This document shows positions 1 through 8,206 of a stretch of DNA of 18,267 bases, piece after piece (the first letter of the stretch is position 1; each line of letters opens with the position of its first letter). Below the pieces are notes generated by a model. That model did not search any database, was not told the DNA's origin, and saw only the letters and a program-made list of their open reading frames with translations. Position numbers and translations under genes: made by a program. The DNA lies in the NCBI GenBank assembly GCA_002508495.1, contig DANA01000078.1, positions 15,187 through 33,453 on the forward strand. Reading direction: 5' to 3'. Source of the stretch: Methanoregula sp. UBA276 (GTDB lineage: Archaea; Halobacteriota; Methanomicrobia; Methanomicrobiales; Methanospirillaceae).

Positions 1-452
1 TCGGCAAGGAAGAGGATATCGTCGGTTGCGTTCAGGAGGACCCGGGTGGTCTCCTCGCTGATCCGGAGAGCGTCTTCTATGGCATGTTTATACAGCGCCA
101 TCTCGATGGTGGTCTTGAGCTCCAGTTCCCGGAATGGTTTTAAGATATACCCGTACGGCTCGGTCACCCGGGCTTTCTGCAGGAACGGGTCGTCGCTGTA
201 GGCAGTGAGGTAGACCACCGGGATATGGAACCGGTCTTTTATCTGCTCGGCAGCCTCGATACCATTCATTTTACCGGCAAGCATGATGTCCATCAGGATC
301 AGGTCGGGGTGCAGGTTCCCTGCCATCACTACTGCCAGCTCACCGGTCGTTGCTGTTCCGCAAACCTCATACCCCTGCTCGATGAGGCTTCGCCTGATAT
401 CCATGCTGGTTATCGCCTCATCCTCAACGATCAGAATTTTCGTGTCACCCAT
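1..452 (-). CDS. Response regulator with PAS domain, partial (left edge)
   Basis: The visible 150 residues open with a complete CheY-like receiver domain (about residues 4-122). The acidic pair E10/D11, phospho-acceptor D55 (context LILMDIML), T83 and K105 are all in place, so it should accept phosphate from a histidine kinase. From about residue 128 the text ISEETTRVLLNATDDILFLA is the usual opening of a PAS sensor domain, so the full protein is a receiver-PAS protein, possibly with a kinase module beyond the edge. The ATG at 452-450 lies one base after the TAA of the upstream hybrid kinase. It is preceded by AGGTGA about 6 bases away that sits inside the kinase's last codons, so the two genes are almost certainly co-transcribed and translationally coupled, and the kinase is the obvious phosphodonor. 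No DNA-binding domain is visible in the part present. Confidence 0.9.
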   Translation of the reverse strand, partial: MGDTKILIVEDEAITSMDIRRSLIEQGYEVCGTATTGELAVVMAGNLHPDLILMDIMLAGKMNGIEAAEQIKDRFHIPVVYLTAYSDDPFLQKARVTEPYGYILKPFRELELKTTIEMALYKHAIEDALRISEETTRVLLNATDDILFLA

Positions 453-453
453 A

Positions 454-3400
454 TTATTCACCTGCCGACGAGTCAATGGTAAATTCGATATCGAACCGCG
501 TGCCGTTTCCACCGGTAAACGCGATCGTTCCTGCGAGTTGTCCGACAAGGGACACGACGAGCTGGAGCCCCAGCGTCTCCGCCTTATCCCACTGGTACCC
601 TTCAGGAAGACCTGCCCCGTTGTCCCAAACGGTAAGGAAGTGTCGGTCCCCCTCCTTTTTGAAGATGATCCCCACCGTACCTTTCCGATCCTCCAAAAAT
701 GCGTATTTCAGGGAATTGGAGAGGAGTTCGTTGATGATGAGGCTGACCGGAATCGCTTTACTGATGGGAAGGATGATATTGGTGATGTCGATATCCAGGG
801 CAACCCGGTCTGAACGGACATTGTACGAATTGAAGAGGGTCTCGGCCATCTTCCGGACATACTCGCCGTAATCGATCCGCGCCAGGCTCTTTGACTGGTA
901 GAGCCGTTCGTGAACCAGGGCAATCGACATCACGCGGGTCTGGCTCTCCATGATGGCAGCGCGGCTCTTCTCGTCCTTTACCATCTTGGCCTGGAGGCTG
1001 AGCAGGCTCGAGATGACCTGCATGTTGTTCTTGACGCGGTGGTGGATCTCCTTTAAGAGGATCTCTTTCTCCTTGAGCGATGCCGCGATCTCGTCCTGCA
1101 TGGCCCTCTTCTCGGTGACATCCCGGGCAACGCCGCGGAACCCGGTTACGGTGCCGTCAGGGCCCGTGATCTTTGAAGGGCGGATCTCGATTACCAGGGT
1201 CCTCCCGTCATGGTGGAGGAGAGGGATTTCGAGCGGCGAAGGGGGACCTTCAACAGAACTGTATGCCAGCACATCATTGACAATCCGCGACTTTTCTTTT
1301 TCCGGGACAAGATCGGTTATCCGCCTCCCGGCAAGTTCTTCCGGTGTATATCCGGTAACCGTAGTAACGATGGGATTGACATACCTGATTGTCCCGTTCA
1401 GGTCAATCTCCCAGATGATATCCGGGGAGGTATCCACGAGCGACCGGTATTTCTCCTCGCTTACCCTGAGCGCGTCCATCACCCGGTTCCGCTCGGCAAT
1501 CTCGTTACGGAGGTTCTCCGTGAGCCGGCTCAGTTCCACGGTACGCTCGTCCACCTTTTGTTCGAGTTCCAAAAATGCCTTCTGCACCGCGTCCTCGGCA
1601 CGCTTCCGGTCGGTGATGTCGACGATGTTTTCTAACAGGTACTCTTTTTTTGCGATGGTGACGGGAACGATGGTCTTGGTGACCGGGATCTTCTTACCCG
1701 ACGGCGTGATGATGATCTGCTCGCTGTTCTCAACGCGCTTCTTGAGGTCGGTGACCGGGCAGTGCTCCGTTTGGGCCGGGCAGATGGCCTGCCGGCAGGG
1801 CATGCCGATAAGGCTCTCGCGGGGTTCGCCAATCAGGTTCACCGCTGCCGGGTTGAGATCGTGGATGGTGTGCGTGTCGGGATCCACGACGACAAGTGCC
1901 GTATGGACCGAGTTAAAGATCGTCTTGAGGTACTGTTCGCTCTCCCGCAGGATGCGCTCAGCCTCCTTTCGCTCGGAAAGGTCGATGATTGCCCCGCGCA
2001 TGCCCACCGGCGCGCCGCTCTTCCGGTCAAGGATGGGGTTTGCCGAGATCAGGGCCGGAAACCTCGTGCCGTCTTTCCGGATCAGGGTGTACTCGGTGGT
2101 GGCCCGGGGAATGCCTGCATACATCTTGCTGATGTTCTCCCCGGCTCTTTTGCGATCTTCAGGAACAATGTAGGTTATTACATTGATTTTTGCGCCGATG
2201 GCATCCGGGTCGATCCCGAAGACCGGCTGGATCATGCGGTTGCCAAACGTGAGCATCCCGTCAATATCCGTCTCGAAGATCATCACGGGAAGGAAATCGG
2301 CGAGCGTCCGGAACCGTTCCTCGCTCTCGAAAAGGGCGTTCTCGAACCGGATCCGGTCCGTGATGTCCCGGAGCGTTCCTTCGATTGCAACAGGCTGGTT
2401 CTGCTCGTTCCGGACAACATGGCTGTTCACCGATACGTTATGATGCTCCCCGTTAATATCGGCAAGGACAACCTCGAAATCATGGACGAAATCATTCTCG
2501 AGCATCTGGTCGAGCAGGTGTCTGCGCTGCTCCGGGTAGGGATACAGGTCCAGGACCTGCGTTCCCACCAGCTCTGATGGTTCATAGCCGGTCAGTTTTT
2601 TGCAGGACGGCGAGAGCGTCGTGATGATGCCGGTCATGTCGGTCTGGTAGTAGAGATCGTCGAAGGTGTTGAAGATGGACCGGTACTTCTCCTCGCTTTG
2701 CTTCAACGCCTCTTCAGCGGTCTTGCGCTCGGTGATGTCCCGGGCAGACCCGAGGACGGACGCGGTGCCGTTGAACGCAAGCGGGGAGAGCGCAATCTCC
2801 AAAGAGCGGACCTCCCCGCTTTTGGTGAGGAGGCGGATCTCATACGTTCTGGAGGGATCTGTCTCCTGCGATCCAGCAGGAAAAATATTTTGCAGGATAG
2901 CATGGTCATCCGTGTGGATGATATCCCAGATATCCATTTTCAAAAGCTCGTCTTTTGTGTACCCGGTCATCTTCCCGACCTGGTTGTTGACAAAGACCAG
3001 CCGGGACTTCCGGTAGATGAAGATGGCGTCATGGCTCTGTTCGACCACCTTGCGATACCGCTCCTCGCTTTCAAAGAGCGCGATCTCGGAACGGCGCCGG
3101 GTCACGATCTGGGTTATCTTCTGGGTGAGATCGAGAAACATCGCTTTCGGGTTGCCACCCTTGGGGATGTAGAAGTCAGCCCCTGCATTGTATGCCTCGA
3201 CCACGACATCCTCGTGACCCTTGCCGGTGAAGATGATGAACGGGATGGGATTGTTCTGCTCCCGCAGGTGGCGTAAAAGCTCGATGCCGTCCATGACGGG
3301 CATCTGGTAATCCGAGACGATGACATCGTACGTTTTCTTCTCTAAAAGGTCAAGCCCGCCGTGAGCGCTTGTTACCGTATCAACGGAAAAATTTCCCTTC

Positions 3401-3519
3401 CGTTCAAGATAGTTGCGGGTGGATTCAAGGAGGGAAGGTTCATCATCGATATACAGTACCTTCACCGGGGGAGCGGTTTTTTTATTTCCGTTTGGAACAG
3501 GGGGGATCAGATCTGCCAT
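454..3519 (-). CDS. Hybrid multi-PAS sensor histidine kinase (REC-PAS x5-HisKA_2-HATPase)
   Basis: This is a soluble 1021-residue signal-transduction kinase with no obvious membrane segment. Domains in order: receiver (about 20-135; D25/D26, phospho-acceptor D70, T98, K120); PAS1 (about 152-265); PAS2 (274-390); PAS3 (400-517); PAS4 (527-637, with a cysteine cluster C575, C580, C587); a short coiled coil (640-685); PAS5 (688-803); HisKA_2 phospho-acceptor helix (EIHHRVKNN, H826); and HATPase_c with N-box N930/E931/N935 and G-box DNGAG 966-970. The receiver lies at the N terminus, so the protein may be controlled by an upstream kinase as well as by its PAS ligands. The ATG at 3519 follows GAGGGGG with almost no spacer, an unusual arrangement, but no better start is seen. 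A TATA box lies about 70 bases upstream. The downstream response regulator follows after one base. The ligands cannot be deduced. Confidence 0.93.
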   Translation of the reverse strand: MADLIPPVPNGNKKTAPPVKVLYIDDEPSLLESTRNYLERKGNFSVDTVTSAHGGLDLLEKKTYDVIVSDYQMPVMDGIELLRHLREQNNPIPFIIFTGKGHEDVVVEAYNAGADFYIPKGGNPKAMFLDLTQKITQIVTRRRSEIALFESEERYRKVVEQSHDAIFIYRKSRLVFVNNQVGKMTGYTKDELLKMDIWDIIHTDDHAILQNIFPAGSQETDPSRTYEIRLLTKSGEVRSLEIALSPLAFNGTASVLGSARDITERKTAEEALKQSEEKYRSIFNTFDDLYYQTDMTGIITTLSPSCKKLTGYEPSELVGTQVLDLYPYPEQRRHLLDQMLENDFVHDFEVVLADINGEHHNVSVNSHVVRNEQNQPVAIEGTLRDITDRIRFENALFESEERFRTLADFLPVMIFETDIDGMLTFGNRMIQPVFGIDPDAIGAKINVITYIVPEDRKRAGENISKMYAGIPRATTEYTLIRKDGTRFPALISANPILDRKSGAPVGMRGAIIDLSERKEAERILRESEQYLKTIFNSVHTALVVVDPDTHTIHDLNPAAVNLIGEPRESLIGMPCRQAICPAQTEHCPVTDLKKRVENSEQIIITPSGKKIPVTKTIVPVTIAKKEYLLENIVDITDRKRAEDAVQKAFLELEQKVDERTVELSRLTENLRNEIAERNRVMDALRVSEEKYRSLVDTSPDIIWEIDLNGTIRYVNPIVTTVTGYTPEELAGRRITDLVPEKEKSRIVNDVLAYSSVEGPPSPLEIPLLHHDGRTLVIEIRPSKITGPDGTVTGFRGVARDVTEKRAMQDEIAASLKEKEILLKEIHHRVKNNMQVISSLLSLQAKMVKDEKSRAAIMESQTRVMSIALVHERLYQSKSLARIDYGEYVRKMAETLFNSYNVRSDRVALDIDITNIILPISKAIPVSLIINELLSNSLKYAFLEDRKGTVGIIFKKEGDRHFLTVWDNGAGLPEGYQWDKAETLGLQLVVSLVGQLAGTIAFTGGNGTRFDIEFTIDSSAGE

Positions 3520-3587
3520 CCCCCTCGTCTGCCATACGCAATTGAAAAAAATGTCATCGTATATGAGTACAAAATACTTGAATGCGC

Positions 3588-3594
3588 TATATAT
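3588..3594 (-). promoter_or_regulatory. TATA box for the hybrid kinase gene
   Basis: The minus strand reads ATATATA here, in the 148-base gap between the lipoprotein stop and the kinase start. A transcription start about 25-30 bases downstream would fall near 3564 and give a leader of about 45 bases. The assignment rests on the archaeal TATA consensus and its position only. Confidence 0.5.
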
Positions 3595-3633
3595 GTTTGC
3601 CGATAATTACGGGCTGATTGAGATGCGTTTTCC

Positions 3634-3655
3634 CGGAAAATTTTTAAAAAACGGA
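3634..3655 (-). terminator. Oligo-T terminator after the META lipoprotein gene
   Basis: About 12 bases past the TGA of the lipoprotein gene the transcript would read six T, five A and four T, flanked by CCG and CCGG, so it is both T-rich and roughly palindromic. Archaeal termination typically uses such runs. It separates the lipoprotein transcript from the kinase promoter just beyond. Confidence 0.45.
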
Positions 3656-3667
3656 AGGATCCCCATG

Positions 3668-4189
3668 TCAGAGTGGAGTTGGCGTTATTGCAGCGCGCTG
3701 GTACACGAGGGTATCGCCGCTTTCTGCGGTAAGTATCAGCTCCGTTCCCGTTGAATCCCCGGCAACTACCTTTTCAAGGATAGCCAGGTATTCCTGTTCC
3801 AGGCTGGCCAGCGGGGCACAGTACTTCTTGGTTGCGCCGATGCCGCTGATAGTCATCCCCATTCCCTTTGGCGTAGTCGATCCTGTCATATTGAGGGTCC
3901 CGAAGTAGTTGTTACAGCCGGTGTAACCGGTCAGGTACCCATCGGAGTTGACCGTGAGTGTGATGGCGTAGGCCGGGTAAACAACGGCGGTGCCGTCCTG
4001 TACACCCATGGATGACAGGGCCCAGGTACCGGTAATGCCGGCAGGAACCGGCAATACTTGCGGAGCGGGGGTACTATCAGGGGTCAGGGTGGGGGTGGCA
4101 GCGGGAACCGGGGACTGCGGGGTGGTGCAGCCGGCGGTTATGAGCAGGAGCGTGACGAGCATCAGGAGAACGGAGAATTTTTTCTGCAT
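3668..4189 (-). CDS. META-domain (HslJ-like) lipoprotein
   Basis: A 173-residue secreted protein. Residues 1-20 form a signal peptide (KK, then a Leu-rich core) ending in a lipobox LITAGC, with C21 as the likely lipidated residue. A Pro/Thr/Ala-rich linker follows (22-50), then a META domain (about 52-168) with the signature GCNNYFG (91-97) and the paired cysteine region KKYC (C124). META domains are small beta-rich extracytoplasmic modules found in heat-shock protein HslJ and many archaeal surface proteins; their molecular role is poorly defined. The open frame extends upstream to 4285 but would overlap the preceding gene. The ATG at 4189 is preferred because it gives a perfect signal peptide and sits about 27 bases from a TATA box. 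No good Shine-Dalgarno is present, consistent with a leaderless message. Confidence 0.88.
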   Translation of the reverse strand: MQKKFSVLLMLVTLLLITAGCTTPQSPVPAATPTLTPDSTPAPQVLPVPAGITGTWALSSMGVQDGTAVVYPAYAITLTVNSDGYLTGYTGCNNYFGTLNMTGSTTPKGMGMTISGIGATKKYCAPLASLEQEYLAILEKVVAGDSTGTELILTAESGDTLVYQRAAITPTPL

Positions 4190-4210
4190 AGCTCGTATTC
4201 CGGCGTGTCG

Positions 4211-4217
4211 ATATATA
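4211..4217 (-). promoter_or_regulatory. TATA box placing the lipoprotein mRNA start at its ATG
   Basis: The minus strand reads TTATATATCG around this position, in the 62-base gap after the QueG-like gene. From the box centre to the ATG at 4189 is about 25 bases, the usual archaeal TATA-to-start distance, so transcription probably begins at or within a few bases of the start codon. Confidence 0.6.
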
Positions 4218-4251
4218 ACAAATCTGGTTTTGATTCCCGGAATGGACTTTT

Positions 4252-5058
4252 TTACCTGCCCCCGTGCCTGCGCACATGCTGCCATGCGTGGTGGTACCGG
4301 GAAAACCGCTCATCATGGTCATCGTAGATGGCCAGGTCGGTCCTGCCGTACCGCTGCCGGTCTTCTCCCACAGGACAGACCTTAATGCAGATCCCGCAGG
4401 GGGAGACCGAGCGTTTGAAGAGCGCTTCCGAACGCAGGGCACAGGCGGTCTTGTCCGTAAGTCCCAGCGGGTAGTCCTTCCCGTCCAGCGCCCGTACCGG
4501 GCATGCTTGTACACACGCCATGCAACGGGTGCAGAGGGATTCCGTGATGAGCGGGTCCGGGGCGAGTGCGGCGCTCGTGAATACCGACACGAACCGCACC
4601 CGTGGCCCGTATGCCGGTGTCAGGAGGGTGTTGTTGATCCCGAACGTGCCGAGGCCGGCGAGAAGGGCAGCATGGCGGTGGGAGAAGAAGACCACCGGCC
4701 GCTCCTTCAGGACGCTGATCGAACCATACCCGTCGCGGGGGACCCAGAGCGAGGGGTGTCCCAGCGCGGTCAGCCATTCTGCAAGCTGGTACCCGTGCAT
4801 GTCGAGCAGGGTATTGACGGTCTTGTAGAGTTCATGGTAGTGGATGGAGGGCGCTGTCTCAAGAACGGGCAGGCTGACCGGGAGGCCGAGGACAATTACG
4901 GTCTTTGTCTCCGGAAAGATGGCGCAGGGGCGGTACTCCTCTGGTATCCATGGCTCGAAGAGCGGGTCGTTCCAGCGTTCTGCGCTGGCAAATCCGACAA
5001 GCGGGATCTCCTTGTCCTTGCACCGCTGAATTATCAGCTCTTTGAGACGTTGGCCCAT
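4252..5058 (-). CDS. QueG-like double 4Fe-4S cluster protein
   Basis: A 268-residue soluble protein resembling the C-terminal and core part of epoxyqueuosine reductase (QueG), a cobalamin- and 4Fe-4S-dependent enzyme. The ferredoxin part is clear: cluster 1 C176-x2-C179-x2-C182-x3-C186-P, then C206 and C221-x2-C224-x3-C228-P, the same order as the two QueG clusters. The GLGTFGINNTLLTPAYGP segment (about 135-152) matches the conserved GxxGxGxNxLLxxxxxG region of the family. It is about 100 residues shorter than bacterial QueG, and archaea of this type are expected to make archaeosine rather than queuosine, so the substrate is unknown. The open frame begins with GTG at 5064, but GGAGGT at 5068-5063 is well placed for the ATG at 5058 and overlaps the GTG, so the ATG is chosen. 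It lies 52 bases after the YjbQ gene and may share its transcript. Confidence 0.85.
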   Translation of the reverse strand: MGQRLKELIIQRCKDKEIPLVGFASAERWNDPLFEPWIPEEYRPCAIFPETKTVIVLGLPVSLPVLETAPSIHYHELYKTVNTLLDMHGYQLAEWLTALGHPSLWVPRDGYGSISVLKERPVVFFSHRHAALLAGLGTFGINNTLLTPAYGPRVRFVSVFTSAALAPDPLITESLCTRCMACVQACPVRALDGKDYPLGLTDKTACALRSEALFKRSVSPCGICIKVCPVGEDRQRYGRTDLAIYDDHDERFSRYHHAWQHVRRHGGR

Positions 5059-5110
5059 CTGCACCTCCGAATCATGGATGTCCTTTGCCCCCCGTGTTCT
5101 GTTCCATGGA

Positions 5111-5527
5111 TCATTCCCCCGTCACCGTACAGATGACCGTCCGTTCCCTGCCGGCGTTTACGTCCAGTTCGAGCAGGACAACCTGCTGCCAGGTCCCGCA
5201 CAGGAGACTGCCCCCGCCAACCGGGATGGTGAGGGAGGGACCGACGAGGGCCGCCTTGACATGGGACCGCCCGTTTCCGTCACCCCAGCGCGAATCATGG
5301 GCATACGTGGCTTTGTCCGGGGCAAGGATCGCAAGGGCACGGGAGAGGTCGGCAAGCACGCCGTTCTCGTACTCGATGGTCGTGAGGGCTGCCGTGGAGT
5401 GCCGGACAAAGAGATGCACGAGACCGTCGCGGACCCCGCTCGTTTGAACTGCTTCGTTTACCGCGGGTGTTATGTCGATGATCTCGCCTTCGTGCCGGGA
5501 ACTGAACGTGAGGGTTTTTTGAAACAT
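5111..5527 (-). CDS. YjbQ/UPF0047 family protein
   Basis: The 138-residue length is exactly typical of the family. Conserved elements present are VRHSTAALTT (H43), AHDSRWGDGNGRSHVKA (H77, D83, N85, H89) and GTWQQVVLLE (from G111), which form the family's metal- and anion-binding pocket. Some members show thiamine-phosphate synthase activity in vitro and the name secondary thiamine-phosphate synthase is used, but the physiological role is unsettled. No thiamine gene is nearby. The ATG at 5527 has only a weak GGGA upstream; no better in-frame start exists. The gene is the first of a same-strand run with the QueG-like gene and stands 162 bases after gyrA. That gap holds no recognisable gene, only a weak TTTATC box near 5565. 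Confidence 0.88.
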   Translation of the reverse strand: MFQKTLTFSSRHEGEIIDITPAVNEAVQTSGVRDGLVHLFVRHSTAALTTIEYENGVLADLSRALAILAPDKATYAHDSRWGDGNGRSHVKAALVGPSLTIPVGGGSLLCGTWQQVVLLELDVNAGRERTVICTVTGE

Positions 5528-5689
5528 GTGATTCCCATGAGGGAGATTGGGTGGCGGGGTGATAAAGGAAACGGGTTGATGACGGTGGGTCAGGACATTG
5601 TTCTGCCAGCCAGCCGGTTACGCGGATGTGCCAAAAGATGGCTGATCCTTACTGGTGGCGGGGATTGTTGAGCAATTAAAAGAGGGGTA

Positions 5690-8206
5690 TCAGGATTCGT
5701 CCTGTTGCGGGCTGTCGGCTGCCGTTTCATCGGTGTTGCCGTTGCCGTTCTCCATCTCTGTCGGGACTACAGCAACACCAACAATCCTGTCGTTCTCGTC
5801 AAGGCGCATGACCTTCACCCCTTTCGTGCCACGCCCGATGATGCGGATCTCGCTCACCGGGGTCCTGATGACAACGCCGGATGCGGTCATGACAAAAATT
5901 TCATCCGTTTCTGAAACAGCCCGCGATTCGATGACCACTGCATCGCGTTCGAGAACCATTGTCCGGACTCCCTGCGTTGCCCGGCCGTGGCCGCGGAAGT
6001 CATCGAACTCGGTCCGCTTCCCAAAGCCGACATCGGAGATCGTGAGGAGCGTGTGCTCGTTATCAACGAGGGTTATCGCGCAGACCGTATCCTCCTTGAT
6101 CCGGAACCGCATACCGATGACCCCGGACGCGTTCCGTCCCACCACCCTGACGGTATCCTCATGGAACCGGAGGCCGTACCCGAAACGGGTCGAGAGGACC
6201 ACTTCCCGGGTGTTGTCGGTGGTAATGACGTCGACAAGCTGGTCTCCTTCCTTGAGCCGGATCGCGTTCGTCCCGGTTGAGCGGGGATTCGAGAACTGGT
6301 CCTGGGGGATCTTAATGACCTGCCCGAGTTTCGTCGCGAACATCAGGTACCGGTCCGAGCGGAACTCGCGGATGGGAATGACGGTTGTAATGATCTCGTC
6401 TTTTAAGTTGAGAAGGTTGACAATCGGTTTGCCTTTCGCGATCCGCGAGCTCTCGGGGATCTGGTAGACCTTGAGCCAGTACACCCGTCCGGTGTTCGTG
6501 AAGCAGAGGAGGTAGTCCTTCATTCCTGCCGCAAAGATCGAGCTGACCACATCGTCCTCTTTGGTGGTCATGCCCGTGACGCCATGGCCGCCACGGCGCT
6601 GCTTGCGGTACGCATCGAGGTCCATCCTCTTGATATAGTTCGTTTTCGTGATGGAAACAAGGACGTTCTTGTCCTCGATGAGGTCCTCGGTCGAGAGGTC
6701 GCTCATATTCAGGGCGATCTCGGTCCTCCGGGCGTCACCGAACTTTTGTGCAATCTCGGAGGTCTCGCGCCGGATCTCGTCCTTGATATTTGCTTCGGAC
6801 GACAGGATCGCCTCGAGCCTGCGGATCTCTGTTTCGAGGTCGTTCTTCTCATCCGTTATTTTCCGCTGTTCGAGCGCTGCGAGCCGGCGGAGCTGCATCT
6901 GCAGGATCGCATTGGCCTGGGGTTCGTCGAGGCCAAAACCCGAGATGAGCGCGATCCGTGCGTTGTCGACCGTGTCGGACCCGCGGATTGCCGCGATGAC
7001 TTTATCGATGTTCGCGAGCGCGGTAAGAAGGCCATTTAGGATATGGACCCGTTCCTGGCACTTGTTAAGGTCGAACTCCGACCTGCGCCGGATGACCTCA
7101 ATCCGGTGGTGGACAAAGTTCCCGAGGAGTGCCGGGAGGTTGAGGATCTTCGGGGCCCCGTCCACGATCGCGAGGTTTGAAGCCGAGAAACTGGACTCGA
7201 GCGCCGTGTATTTGTACAGGTTGTTGAGGATGACCGCAGAGATCATGCCTTTTTTCAGCTCGAAGACGACCCGGATACCATCCTTGTCCGACTCATCGCG
7301 GATGTCGCTGATACCGTCGAGTTTCTTGTCTTTGACCATTTCAGCGATGTTCGTGATCCACTGGGCCTTGTTGACCTGGTACGGGAGCTCGGTGACGATG
7401 ATCCGGTCACCCCGGTTTCCGCCATCGGATTCCTCGATCTCGGCAACCCCGCGGACCACGACCCGGCCCTGGCCGGTAGCGTAGATGTTCTTGACCCCTT
7501 CGACCCCCATCAGGATACCGCCGGTCGGGAAGTCCGGGCCGGGCATGATCTGGAGGAGTTCCTCAATAGGGACATTCGGGTCGTCAAGGAAGCGGTTGAC
7601 GGCTGCACATACTTCGCGAAGGTTGTGCGGCGGCATCTTGGTCGCCATCCCGACCGCGATACCGTCTGTCCCGTTGACAAGAAGGTTCGGGATCTTCGAG
7701 GGGAGGACGGTCGGTTCTTGTAAGGACTCATCGTAGTTGGGGACGAACTCAACGGTGTCTTTGTCGAGATCCGCGAGAAGCGCCTCGGCATACGGGAAGA
7801 GCCGGACCTCGGTGTACCTGCTCGCTGCAGCAGAATCGCCGTCTACGGAACCGAAGTTACCCTGCCCCTGCACCAGCATGTGGCGGTAACTGAAGGGCTG
7901 GGCCATCTTCACGATGGTATCGTAGATCGAGGCATCGCCGTGCGGGTGGTACTTACCCATCACGTCACCAACCACCCTTGCGCTCTTCTTGGTGGGCTTG
8001 TCGCTCGTATTGCCCATGTCCCACATGGCGTAGAGCGACCGGCGGTGGACCGGCTTGAGACCGTCCCGGACATCGGGGATCGCACGGCCGATGATGACCG
8101 ACATCGCGTAGTTGATGTACGAGGTCTTCATCTCCTGCTCGATGCTGATCGGTTCGGTCCTGTGCGTTTCCGCTGTTTCGGCAGGGGTGTCCTTATCAGA
8201 TGTCAA
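5690..8206 (-). CDS. gyrA: DNA gyrase subunit A
   Basis: An 838-residue breakage-reunion subunit of type IIA topoisomerase, which introduces negative supercoils as an A2B2 complex. The N-terminal winged-helix/tower region carries the active-site pair R130-Y131 (context AASRYTEVRL). The GyrA box QRRGGHG lies at 536-542, which separates gyrase from topoisomerase IV, and a C-terminal beta-pinwheel and short acidic tail follow. In the quinolone-determining region the residue matching E. coli Ser83 is Ala92 (HPHGD-A-S), while the Asp87 equivalent D96 is kept. The start is TTG at 8206, strongly supported by GGAGGTGA six bases upstream. The first 11 bases overlap the end of gyrB, so the two are translated as a coupled pair. 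Length and motifs are complete, with no sign of damage. Confidence 0.97.
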   Translation of the reverse strand: MTSDKDTPAETAETHRTEPISIEQEMKTSYINYAMSVIIGRAIPDVRDGLKPVHRRSLYAMWDMGNTSDKPTKKSARVVGDVMGKYHPHGDASIYDTIVKMAQPFSYRHMLVQGQGNFGSVDGDSAAASRYTEVRLFPYAEALLADLDKDTVEFVPNYDESLQEPTVLPSKIPNLLVNGTDGIAVGMATKMPPHNLREVCAAVNRFLDDPNVPIEELLQIMPGPDFPTGGILMGVEGVKNIYATGQGRVVVRGVAEIEESDGGNRGDRIIVTELPYQVNKAQWITNIAEMVKDKKLDGISDIRDESDKDGIRVVFELKKGMISAVILNNLYKYTALESSFSASNLAIVDGAPKILNLPALLGNFVHHRIEVIRRRSEFDLNKCQERVHILNGLLTALANIDKVIAAIRGSDTVDNARIALISGFGLDEPQANAILQMQLRRLAALEQRKITDEKNDLETEIRRLEAILSSEANIKDEIRRETSEIAQKFGDARRTEIALNMSDLSTEDLIEDKNVLVSITKTNYIKRMDLDAYRKQRRGGHGVTGMTTKEDDVVSSIFAAGMKDYLLCFTNTGRVYWLKVYQIPESSRIAKGKPIVNLLNLKDEIITTVIPIREFRSDRYLMFATKLGQVIKIPQDQFSNPRSTGTNAIRLKEGDQLVDVITTDNTREVVLSTRFGYGLRFHEDTVRVVGRNASGVIGMRFRIKEDTVCAITLVDNEHTLLTISDVGFGKRTEFDDFRGHGRATQGVRTMVLERDAVVIESRAVSETDEIFVMTASGVVIRTPVSEIRIIGRGTKGVKVMRLDENDRIVGVAVVPTEMENGNGNTDETAADSPQQDES

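Noticed and set aside
950..2173. A 407-codon plus-strand open frame antisense to the sensor kinase
   Set aside because: The kinase frame has clear PAS and HisKA_2 domains; the antisense product is Ser/Arg-rich with no recognisable motif.
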